From: Sphingomonadales bacterium UBA2683 | Lineage (GTDB): Bacteria > Pseudomonadota > Alphaproteobacteria > Sphingomonadales > Sphingomonadaceae | Reading direction: 5' to 3' | DNA length: 64,000 nucleotides | Assembly: GCA_002354635.1 (NCBI GenBank) | Contig: DELZ01000005.1 | Coordinates: 297,994-361,993, forward strand | Shown here: positions 16,476 to 24,374 of the stretch, piece after piece | Layout of the letters: each line of letters starts with the position of its first letter | Numbering within the stretch: the first letter of the stretch is position 1 | Notes under the pieces: model-generated | The model's database searches: none | What the model was told of the DNA's origin: nothing | The model's input: the letters and a program-made list of their open reading frames with translations, nothing else | Position numbers and translations under genes: made by a program

Positions 16476-17858
16476 TCAAGCATCAGCTAGGACGCGAGAC
16501 GCCGAATGCCGCGATACGACGTTGATTGCCACCATTGCGAACAAACCAGCCAGAGCAATCGTCCAGAAGAAAGCAGGGCCGCCGCCATAAGCCAAAACAT
16601 AGGCACCGACAAAAGCGCTCAAAATGCCTCCCAACCGGCCAAAGCCGATTGAAATTCCGACACCGGTCGATCGTAAATGTGTCGGATAAACATGGGCCGC
16701 CAATGCCGTCAGTACCGATTGCGACCCGGCAATCCCGGCACCCATTACCATCAGCACGATCAACATTGCGATTTTTCCAAGCGGCAAGAGGGCAAGGAGT
16801 GCGGCAGATCCGATGATACTCGCCGCCAGAACACTTAAGGGCAGACGGGTGCCAAAACGATCAGCCGCCCAACCACCGAACAACGCTGCAATTACGCCTC
16901 CCAGGTTGAACATGGTGAGCGCCATGCTTGCCGTAGCCAGATCATGGCCTTGTTGCGTCATCAATGTCGGAAGCCAGTTAAAACATGCGTAAACAGCAAA
17001 AAGACTGGCCAGAAAGGCCATGCCCAACGCAATAGTGTCTCGCCGCAACGCCGGTGAAAAAAGCGCAGCAGCACCTTTTCTTCGCGACCCGGTTGTGGCG
17101 CTCGACACATGATCGACAAAACGCTCACCGTCCCGGATATGCAATCCCATTCGCCGCAAAAGCGCTGCAACGCGGTCTTGGCCATTTTCTTGCCTCAACA
17201 CATAGGCAGGCGATTCCGGCAACAGAAAAACCAATATAATGGCGAATGCAACCGGGGCAGCCCCTCCGATAAGAAATAACGCTCGCCATCCCATGACGGG
17301 AAGAACTGCGGCCGAGACGAAACCACCGACAAACCCGCCAAGAGGAACGCAAACGGCAACAAAGCTGACGGCAAGGGCTCGACTCTTGCTTGGTGTATAT
17401 TCGGCGATCAAGGCAATCGCGTTCGGCATGGCACCGCCAAGCCCCAAAGCCGCGATAATCCGTGTTGCGCCCAGCATCGTCAATGATTCGGAAAGTGAGG
17501 ATAATATTGTCGCGAATCCGAACAGGGCCACACAAAAAATGAGGATATTTTTGCGACCGAACCTGTCTCCGAGCGTCCCGGCAATCGCAGCCCCGCAGGT
17601 CATTCCGATAAGAGTGAACGAAAGAACCGGAGCGACCGCGCTCTTCTCCAACTCCCACTCGGCGAGAAGCGCCGGTAGCGCGAAGCCAAGTAGCTGATTG
17701 TCGAACCCGTCCAGAATGATGGCCAAACCAACGAGGCAAAATACGCGCAGCTGAAAGCGTGACCAATTGGACCGATCAATCGCCTGCGAGAGATCAGTCA
17801 ACCCCGATTGACCAACTTCGGCGCTGTCATCGCCCGGATTTCGATCCACTCCCGCCAT
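16476..17858 (-). CDS. MFS transporter, aromatic acid/H+ symporter type
   Basis: The 460-residue protein has about 12 membrane segments and the AAHS-family markers: IILDGFDNQLLGFALP in the first helix and the loop GTLGDRFGRKNIL between helices 2 and 3, with a similar GWAADRFGTRLPL later. Relatives (MhpT, PcaK, BenK) bring aromatic acids across the inner membrane. I use the ATG at 17858, ten bases after the aldolase stop. A TTG at 17882 would overlap the aldolase. It is the last gene of the island operon and presumably imports the pathway substrate. Confidence 0.88.
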   Translation of the reverse strand: MAGVDRNPGDDSAEVGQSGLTDLSQAIDRSNWSRFQLRVFCLVGLAIILDGFDNQLLGFALPALLAEWELEKSAVAPVLSFTLIGMTCGAAIAGTLGDRFGRKNILIFCVALFGFATILSSLSESLTMLGATRIIAALGLGGAMPNAIALIAEYTPSKSRALAVSFVAVCVPLGGFVGGFVSAAVLPVMGWRALFLIGGAAPVAFAIILVFLLPESPAYVLRQENGQDRVAALLRRMGLHIRDGERFVDHVSSATTGSRRKGAAALFSPALRRDTIALGMAFLASLFAVYACFNWLPTLMTQQGHDLATASMALTMFNLGGVIAALFGGWAADRFGTRLPLSVLAASIIGSAALLALLPLGKIAMLIVLMVMGAGIAGSQSVLTALAAHVYPTHLRSTGVGISIGFGRLGGILSAFVGAYVLAYGGGPAFFWTIALAGLFAMVAINVVSRHSASRVLADA

Positions 17859-17868
17859 TCCGGGCGCC

Positions 17869-18891
17869 TTAGCGCTTTGCAAGGTCGAGAGCGACGTCGA
17901 CGATCATGTCTTCCTGGCCGCCCACCATCTTGCGTTTGCCAAGTTCAACGAGGATGGCGCGTGTATCGAGACCATGTTCCTCGGCCACTCTTTCTGCGTG
18001 CCGCAGGAAGCTGGAATAGACACCCGCATAGCCCAGCGTAAGCGTTTCGCGGTCAACGCGGACAGGGCGGTCCTGTAAAGGACGCACCAAGTCTTCAGCT
18101 GCATCCATCAAGGCATATAAATCGCATCCGTGATTCCAGCCCATTCGGTCGGCGGCGGCAATGAATACTTCGAGGGGCGCGTTACCGGCGCCCGCCCCCA
18201 TACCCGCAAGGCTGGCGTCAACACGCACCACACCATTCTGCACTGCAACAATGGAGTTGGCGACGCCAAGGCTCAGATTGTGGTGCGCGTGGACGCCCCG
18301 CTGGGTGTCGGGATTCAAGACCCGGTCATAAGCCTGGCAGCGTGCGGCATATTCGTCCATATTCATCGCCCCACCGCTGTCGGTGACATAGATGCAATGT
18401 GCGCCATAGTCTTCCATCAGCTTGGCTTGGCGAGCGAGCGGTTCGGGTTTGGACATATGGCTCATCATCAGGAAGCCCGAGACATCCATGCCGAGATTGC
18501 GGGCCGCCTCAATATGCTGTTTCGACACGTCGGCCTCTGTGCAATGGACAGCCACGCGGACCGAGCGGACGCCAAGATCGAAGGCGTGCTTCAGATCATC
18601 TACAGTACCGATTCCCGGAATCAACAATGTGGTCAGCACCGAGTGCTCCAGCACGTCGGCCACCGCAGCGATCCAATCCCAGTCGGTATGAGCGCCAAAT
18701 CCATAATTGAAACTGGAACCTTGCAGACCGTCGCCGTGCGCGACTTCTATGGCATCAACCTTGGCGCGATCAAGCGCCTTTGCAATCGCCTGCACGTGAT
18801 CGAGGTCATATTGATGCCGGATCGCGTGCATGCCGTCGCGCAACGTGACATCCTGAATGTAAAGTTTTTGGGTGGCGGGATCGAAGCTCAT
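17869..18891 (-). CDS. mhpE: 4-hydroxy-2-oxovalerate aldolase
   Basis: The 340-residue protein splits 4-hydroxy-2-oxovalerate into pyruvate and acetaldehyde, the penultimate step of meta-cleavage pathways. It has the HMGL-like signature VTLRDGMHAIRHQ (catalytic Arg-Asp, metal site) near residue 15 and the metal-binding HAHHNLSLG at about 200. It overlaps the dehydrogenase gene upstream by four bases (ATGA), as expected, because the two enzymes form a channelling complex. The length is normal for MhpE/DmpG. Confidence 0.95.
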   Translation of the reverse strand: MSFDPATQKLYIQDVTLRDGMHAIRHQYDLDHVQAIAKALDRAKVDAIEVAHGDGLQGSSFNYGFGAHTDWDWIAAVADVLEHSVLTTLLIPGIGTVDDLKHAFDLGVRSVRVAVHCTEADVSKQHIEAARNLGMDVSGFLMMSHMSKPEPLARQAKLMEDYGAHCIYVTDSGGAMNMDEYAARCQAYDRVLNPDTQRGVHAHHNLSLGVANSIVAVQNGVVRVDASLAGMGAGAGNAPLEVFIAAADRMGWNHGCDLYALMDAAEDLVRPLQDRPVRVDRETLTLGYAGVYSSFLRHAERVAEEHGLDTRAILVELGKRKMVGGQEDMIVDVALDLAKR

Positions 18892-19832
18892 GCTGCAATC
18901 CCCTCGTGCATGCGGTGCGCAATCTTTTCAGCAATTTTTAGCGCCGCAGATGTCATAATATCGAGATTACCCGCATAGGCTGGCAGATAATGCGCCGCGC
19001 CCTCGACTTCGATGAGGATCGTAACCTTGAGGCCGGTGAACGATTCTTCCATCTCGGGAATGTGGAGCGGATGATTGCCGCCGATGCGTTCAAACTGGAC
19101 CTCCTGTTTCAGGCGGTAGCCCGGCACATAGGACTGAACCTCTTCTACCATCGCCGCCACGCTGGCCCGGATTGCATCCTGATCGGCGTCATCAGTCAGG
19201 CAGTAAACCGTATCGCGCATGATCAGTGGCGGTTCAGCGGGATTGAGGATGATGATCGCTTTGCCGCGCCGCGCACCACCAACCTTCATGATTGCTTCGC
19301 TGGTGGTTTCGGTGAACTCGTCAATATTGGCTCTTGTGCCAGGTCCAGCGCTCTTTGATGCAATGGAGGCAACGATTTCGCCATAATGCACCGGCGTCAC
19401 GCTATTAACCGCCGCTATCATCGGAATGGTTGCCTGCCCGCCGCAGGTCACCATATTGACGTTCGGCGCATCAAGATTGGCTTCACCATTGACGGGTGGA
19501 ATTGTGAAAGGACCTATGGCGGCGGGCGTCAGATCAATCACCCGCTTGCCATGGCTCTGCAAAATATCATTATGCTTTTGATGCGCGCCGGCCGAGGTTG
19601 CGTCGAACACGATCTCGATCTCGGCGAAACTGGGAAGAGCAATCAGTCCCTCTATGCCGTCAGCTGTAATTGGCACACCGAGACGTTCAGCACGTTTCAG
19701 ACCATCACTTTCGGGATCTATTCCGACAAATGCGCCCATCTCCAGCACATTCGACAAGCGCATCACCTTGATCATCAAATCGGTGCCGATATTGCCCGAT
19801 CCGATTATCGCAACTTTGACTTTTTCGTTCAT
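18888..19832 (-). CDS. mhpF: Acetaldehyde dehydrogenase (acetylating)
   Basis: The 314-residue protein oxidises acetaldehyde to acetyl-CoA with NAD+ and CoA. The NAD-binding motif is IIGSGNIGTDLMIK (about residues 9-22) and the catalytic cysteine lies in NMVTCGGQATIPM (about 132). Length and sequence fit MhpF/DmpF. It overlaps both neighbours by four bases: mhpD upstream and mhpE downstream. This tight coupling matches the known aldolase-dehydrogenase complex that passes acetaldehyde directly between active sites. Confidence 0.95.
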   Translation of the reverse strand: MNEKVKVAIIGSGNIGTDLMIKVMRLSNVLEMGAFVGIDPESDGLKRAERLGVPITADGIEGLIALPSFAEIEIVFDATSAGAHQKHNDILQSHGKRVIDLTPAAIGPFTIPPVNGEANLDAPNVNMVTCGGQATIPMIAAVNSVTPVHYGEIVASIASKSAGPGTRANIDEFTETTSEAIMKVGGARRGKAIIILNPAEPPLIMRDTVYCLTDDADQDAIRASVAAMVEEVQSYVPGYRLKQEVQFERIGGNHPLHIPEMEESFTGLKVTILIEVEGAAHYLPAYAGNLDIMTSAALKIAEKIAHRMHEGIAA

Positions 19833-20617
19833 GGCCGATCATCCCTGAATGTGAATTCGCAAGACCCAAGTCCGCCAATGCTCGCTTTAACATGATCACC
19901 GGGATGGATGGCGACCATTGGGCCAAGAGCGCCGGTCAACACGACATCGCCCGCCCGCAGAGGCTCGCCACGCGCAGCCAATGTTCTGGCAAGCCAAGCT
20001 GCAGCATTCAAAGGATGTCCCAAACAGGCAGCGCCAGCACCCAGAGAAACGACCTCGCCGTTGACTTCCAATGCCATTCCGCATGTCCAAAGATCGAGTC
20101 CAGCAAGTTGCTTGCGGTCCTTGCCGAGCACATAGAATGCCGAGGAACCGTTATCCGCTACAGTATCTGCGAAGGTAATTTTCCAATCGGCTATGCGGCT
20201 GTCCACGATCTCAATTGCAGCCGTCACTTCACTGACAGCCGCGGCTACTTGTTCGGGTGATGTTTCCTCATTCGATAAATCGGCATTCAAGATAATCGCA
20301 ACTTCTGCCTCTGCCTTTGGTTGAAGCGATTTTGATGCCAGCAACTCACCGCCATCGGCGATCTCCATATCGTCGAACAATACACCGAAATCAGGTTGAT
20401 TGACACCGAGCTGCGCCTGCACCGCTTTCGCAGTCAGGCCAACTTTACGGCCGACGACGCGGCGACCTTGCCCCAGCCAAAAAGCAGTATTTGCCTCTTG
20501 CACCGCATATGCGCCCGCTGCGTCGGTCGGTTCAAGACCATCGCGCAACGGGGGGACAGGACCCGACGAATATGCGGACCGCAAGCGGGCGGCAAGCTGG
20601 ATGATATCCGCGGTCAC
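19829..20617 (-). CDS. mhpD: 2-keto-4-pentenoate hydratase
   Basis: The 262-residue protein belongs to the fumarylacetoacetate hydrolase-like hydratase family and would add water to 2-hydroxypenta-2,4-dienoate, giving 4-hydroxy-2-oxovalerate. Typical segments are YAVQEANTAFWLGQGRRVVG near residue 35, VGLTAKAVQAQLGV, and the glutamates of EAEVAIILN (about 105) that contribute to the metal site. Length is normal. Four-base overlaps join it to the hydrolase gene and to mhpF. It has no frameshift and is likely functional. Confidence 0.93.
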   Translation of the reverse strand: MTADIIQLAARLRSAYSSGPVPPLRDGLEPTDAAGAYAVQEANTAFWLGQGRRVVGRKVGLTAKAVQAQLGVNQPDFGVLFDDMEIADGGELLASKSLQPKAEAEVAIILNADLSNEETSPEQVAAAVSEVTAAIEIVDSRIADWKITFADTVADNGSSAFYVLGKDRKQLAGLDLWTCGMALEVNGEVVSLGAGAACLGHPLNAAAWLARTLAARGEPLRAGDVVLTGALGPMVAIHPGDHVKASIGGLGSCEFTFRDDRP

Positions 20618-21501
20618 GACGAAGCCGATCCTTTCAGGAAAGCGATGTGCAGCCTGTTGAACTCATCGGCGTCTTCAAACTGTGGCCAATGCCCGCACTC
20701 GTTCATCACGACATATTGGGCCGCCGGGATCATATCGGCGATTTGCTTCCCTTCTTCTGGTGTTGCAGTCGGATCATGCGAGGTCCAAACCACCAGGGTA
20801 GGTGTCTGGATCGAGCGATATTGCGTTTCTGTGATCATGTTAGGGCGGCGCGTTTCCATATCCTGCAGGCACATTATTCGGTTCATGGTTTCTGCAAATC
20901 CGGGCTGTGCGTAAATCGCCCGGCGCGTTTCAATCAGGTCGTCGGAAACCGTCGCTTTATCGCACATCAAAAATTCGAGCCGCGCCTTGATACGGTTCCA
21001 GCTCGGATCGGTCGCCGCCTCGGTTGAGAGCATTTTCAGGCGAGTCATAACCTCAGGATGTGCTGTCCAGCCGCCGGCGGTGTTCAATACCAGCTTGTCG
21101 ACGACGTCGGCGTGATGAACCGCAAGATATGTTGCGACCCATCCGCCAAGCGATTCCCCCGTGATCATGGCGCTTTTGCGCCCAAGGGCTTTCAGTACCC
21201 CAATCACATGATCTGCATAATCTTTAACCTGGTAATCGATCGGTGGTTTGTCGGTCCACCCATGGCCGAGCATATCAATCGCTACGAACCAGAAATGCTC
21301 GCCATGTGGGCCGAGGTTGCGCGAATAGGCTTCCGCGTGTCCGCCAACGCCGTGAAGGGCAAGAACCAGCGGTTTCGAATCGTCGCCCGATTGCATGTAG
21401 CGTGTCTTGACGCCACCCACATCAAGGAAGCCTTGCGAAAAGCTGACTCCCCGCAGGTCAGCCCAGACGCTTGCAAAATTTGATGGCCTTTCAGAATTCA
21501 T
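20614..21501 (-). CDS. Meta-cleavage product hydrolase (MhpC-like alpha/beta hydrolase)
   Basis: The 295-residue alpha/beta hydrolase has the nucleophile elbow TGESLGGW (serine about residue 120), an aspartate in VWTSHDPT and the histidine in ECGHWPQFED, completing the triad. An oxyanion-hole segment ALHGVGGHAEAY lies at about 50. It would hydrolyse the C-C bond of the ring-fission product, releasing a carboxylic acid and 2-hydroxypentadienoate. The ATG at 21501 has GGAGAAAG just upstream; a TTG at 21522 does not. MhpC and BphD-type enzymes differ by side-chain specificity, which I cannot assign. Confidence 0.88.
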   Translation of the reverse strand: MNSERPSNFASVWADLRGVSFSQGFLDVGGVKTRYMQSGDDSKPLVLALHGVGGHAEAYSRNLGPHGEHFWFVAIDMLGHGWTDKPPIDYQVKDYADHVIGVLKALGRKSAMITGESLGGWVATYLAVHHADVVDKLVLNTAGGWTAHPEVMTRLKMLSTEAATDPSWNRIKARLEFLMCDKATVSDDLIETRRAIYAQPGFAETMNRIMCLQDMETRRPNMITETQYRSIQTPTLVVWTSHDPTATPEEGKQIADMIPAAQYVVMNECGHWPQFEDADEFNRLHIAFLKGSASS

Positions 21502-21554
21502 TTGCTTTCTCCAGTACGGCAATGGTCATGATTGATCGTCCGGTCCGGTTGCGA

Positions 21555-23366
21555 TCAATCAAAAAGGTGAGGCCCGAAATTGGGCGTAAATGCTGATCTG
21601 TTGTTTAAATTTGGGTTGCCATCCAGAATTTGCGCAAAAGCATCGCTCAACAGCGATTTCGCTTCGTCCAAATTGTTGGGAGCTGCGAACTGTCGCCAAG
21701 CGACGTAACAATCGGGTCGTATCAGGATGACTCCATCTTCCTCGACTTCGCGCAACTCCTGCCAATCGCAATAAAGGTCCTGATATTGCGGATCGCCAAC
21801 CACCACTGTTCGCAGAAAAGGAAGTTTCAATTCATCGGCGGCTTCGGCCCACAACTGGCCGGACAGACCGGTCAGAACCGTGAACAGGCCTTTGCCAACG
21901 ACATCCAGAGTGGAAATGCGGCGACCGTCCTGCCCGACCAACCAAGTATGTGGAAGTTTTGCTCCGGGCCGCGTGGTGGGTTGCACATGCAAAACCGGGT
22001 CTCGCAGAAATTCCTCTGGTTTTGCATCGGTATCGGGAATCACAGCGCCAGATACATAACGCTGGTTAAGTTCAATGCCTTGCGCGTTGAACTCGGTGTC
22101 CTTTAACCGAATGGCTGCCAACAGCGCGTCGCGTGCGGCCTTGCCGTCAGTGCTGGGTTCGCGAAGGCGTTCGACCCCCGCAGCCACCGGATTGCTTGCT
22201 CCTTCGACTCGAAAACAGGCATTTAGCGGCGCATAATCGAGCCGCGACTGATTGGCCCGGTAAACGACTTGCTTGCCGATCGGTGCTCTCTCGTCAGAGT
22301 AAGATTCCAGCAAGCCTTTTCCGGCGAACCCGTGAATGGTGTAAGCCAGTTTCCATGCGAGGTTGAACGCGTCTTGAACGCAGGTATTCAATCCCAGGCC
22401 GCTCGAAGGCGGGTGCCTGTGGACGGCATCGCCGCCGCAAAATACGCGGTTGTCTGAATATTGCGTGGCGTAGGCCTGATTGACATACCAAACAGAAACA
22501 TCAATCAATTTAATCTCAACCGAGTCATCGCCAATCATCGACTGGATCCGGCGGGTGACGTGGTCTTCTGACATGTCAGGGTCACCTTTGCTGATGTCAA
22601 ACCCCCAGCCAGCAATCCATTTTTTCCAGGGGTTGACTGCCCGCAGAAGTCCCATCCCGATTTCGCCAAAACTGGTGTCGGTACTGACAATCCAATTCAA
22701 TATACTGGGCCGATGCTCCACAAACTGCGTCAAATCTGCTTCAAAGAGCGTATATACGGTCCCGGCTCTCGCCATGTGACCTTCCACCGGAAGCCCGGCC
22801 TGCTCGACGATGGTTGACTTGGCCCCATCAGCGCCCACCAGATAGCGTGCGCGCATGGAATATTCACGCTTCGTCAGGCGTTCCTTGAAAAAGACAGTTA
22901 CACCGCTCTCATCCTGTTCATGCCGCACATATTCGGTGTTGAACGAAAATGTAGCACCGCGTTCGGCGGCATTTTTGATCAAGATCGGTTCAAGCTTGGG
23001 CTGAATCATATCAACCATGCTGCAAGGACTGGCTTGCAAATAATCGCCTTTCCGTTTGTCGCCGGTCCCCCACGTTCTTTGGCGCAGCACTTCCTCGCCA
23101 GCCAGGCTGGTCGTGTACAATGTATCGCCCATCAAGTCCCAAGGGGTGGCTTGCTGGAGAACCTGATCTTCAAAACCCAGATCGCGGTAGACTTCGACTG
23201 CGCGTTGGTTGGTGATGTGCGCGCGCGGGGTGTGCGCCAGCCAGTTCCATAGTGAAACCATATGGGCACGCACGCCATAGGTGGCCAGCGCCATGGCGGT
23301 TGTCGCACCTGTTGGGCCGGTGCCGATGATTATTACATCTGTATCAAATGAACCGCTATCAGTCAT
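21555..23366 (-). CDS. FAD-dependent phenol hydroxylase, TfdB-like
   Basis: The 603-residue flavoprotein monooxygenase has the FAD motif IIGTGPTGATTAMAL (about residues 12-26), the DG motif VGADGAKS (about 180) and the GD motif FCGGDAVHRHPPSSGLGLN (about 300). The PRAHITNQRAVEVYRDLG and DLMGDTLYTTSLAGEE segments and the length of about 600 residues match 2,4-dichlorophenol 6-monooxygenase (TfdB) far better than E. coli MhpA (554 residues). It would hydroxylate a substituted phenol next to the hydroxyl, giving a catechol for the dioxygenase. ATG at 23366 overlaps the mhpB stop (ATGA); the longer in-frame extension upstream is antisense-type noise within mhpB. Confidence 0.88.
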   Translation of the reverse strand: MTDSGSFDTDVIIIGTGPTGATTAMALATYGVRAHMVSLWNWLAHTPRAHITNQRAVEVYRDLGFEDQVLQQATPWDLMGDTLYTTSLAGEEVLRQRTWGTGDKRKGDYLQASPCSMVDMIQPKLEPILIKNAAERGATFSFNTEYVRHEQDESGVTVFFKERLTKREYSMRARYLVGADGAKSTIVEQAGLPVEGHMARAGTVYTLFEADLTQFVEHRPSILNWIVSTDTSFGEIGMGLLRAVNPWKKWIAGWGFDISKGDPDMSEDHVTRRIQSMIGDDSVEIKLIDVSVWYVNQAYATQYSDNRVFCGGDAVHRHPPSSGLGLNTCVQDAFNLAWKLAYTIHGFAGKGLLESYSDERAPIGKQVVYRANQSRLDYAPLNACFRVEGASNPVAAGVERLREPSTDGKAARDALLAAIRLKDTEFNAQGIELNQRYVSGAVIPDTDAKPEEFLRDPVLHVQPTTRPGAKLPHTWLVGQDGRRISTLDVVGKGLFTVLTGLSGQLWAEAADELKLPFLRTVVVGDPQYQDLYCDWQELREVEEDGVILIRPDCYVAWRQFAAPNNLDEAKSLLSDAFAQILDGNPNLNNRSAFTPNFGPHLFD

Positions 23367-24325
23367 AAGGATGATTCCATTCCCGGATTCTTGGATTTTC
23401 CCGACAAGATCGCCATTCCAGCGATCCAACCCTGAACGTCGGCGTATTGGTGCAAGGTTGTCTCGACAGGTCCTTCGGATCGCATAGCCGCCATCGCGGC
23501 TACCCAGCACATAACTTCCGGTCCGCCACGGCCCGCTTCGCGCACAAGATCATCAATGGTCAGTCCATCGAAAATATCAGCGCTGCCGTGTATGAGCTTT
23601 TCGAGAAATTGCTCATCCCATTCGCGGGACACCGGAAGAATTTCCGCTTGCCCCATGTCGACAGCCACTCCCATCGCACGAACACGATTTTCTCGATCTT
23701 CGCGCTCTTGTGCACTGGGGTTGCGGTTGGCGATCAACCGTTCCCGAACATCGGGCGAAGCTGTAGCAATTTGTGGCGTCGGAGGATCGTGGCTAAGGCC
23801 GCCAGAAGCGACAATAAGCACCCGCTTGCCCAAACCGCTTGCAAATCGGCCAACCGCTTCGCCAAGCATTCTGGCACGGCGCATGGTCGGCAACGGCGGC
23901 GCAGCACAATTTACGAATATTGGTATGATCGGCAAGTTGCCGGCATCGCCGATCGTGCTTTCCCAAAATTGTACAAAGCCATGGTCAATGCGCATCCGAT
24001 AGGAGAGCGCAACATCGATGCCCTCGTCGAGCAGGTGCTGGGACAATCTGACTGCGGTTTTCTCCGGAACAGTCAACGGGCCCGCTTTGGTGTTCCAGTC
24101 CCCAATCGATTCAGCCGCCGCACCCACACAAAAGGCGGGCATCAGATCGTAAAAAAAGCCGTTAAAGTGATCCGGGCCGAATTCTATGACCAAATCCGGC
24201 GCGAAATCCTGAATGGTTGCAGCGAGATTTTGAAAGCTTTCCGCAACAGCCGAACGGGTTGCCGCGTCAGCGGGTCCATCAGGCATAAGCGGAGAATGGG
24301 AGGCGCAAGCCAAAGCCAAAGTCAT
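23363..24325 (-). CDS. mhpB: Extradiol ring-cleavage dioxygenase, MhpB-like (class III)
   Basis: The 320-residue protein aligns along its whole length with 2,3-dihydroxyphenylpropionate 1,2-dioxygenase. Matching segments include CASHSPLM at the N-terminus, GPDHFNGFFYDLMPAFC (about 50-66), the catalytic RIDHGFVQ (about 115), VASGGLSHDPP (about 178) and the C-terminal EWDEQFL. Histidines for the Fe(II) site and the acid/base histidine are in place. It opens a catechol ring next to the two hydroxyls. The natural catechol may carry a side chain other than propionate, given the TfdB-type hydroxylase next door. Confidence 0.9.
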   Translation of the reverse strand: MTLALACASHSPLMPDGPADAATRSAVAESFQNLAATIQDFAPDLVIEFGPDHFNGFFYDLMPAFCVGAAAESIGDWNTKAGPLTVPEKTAVRLSQHLLDEGIDVALSYRMRIDHGFVQFWESTIGDAGNLPIIPIFVNCAAPPLPTMRRARMLGEAVGRFASGLGKRVLIVASGGLSHDPPTPQIATASPDVRERLIANRNPSAQEREDRENRVRAMGVAVDMGQAEILPVSREWDEQFLEKLIHGSADIFDGLTIDDLVREAGRGGPEVMCWVAAMAAMRSEGPVETTLHQYADVQGWIAGMAILSGKSKNPGMESSL

Positions 24326-24374
24326 TGCACTTGCGCCAATCTCGCATCCTGATTTTTGCCACTATACATTCTGG

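Noticed and set aside
23367..23510. N-terminal extension of the TfdB-like hydroxylase
   Set aside because: It would overlap mhpB by nearly 150 bases and lacks conservation; the FAD motif follows the ATG at 23366 at the normal distance.
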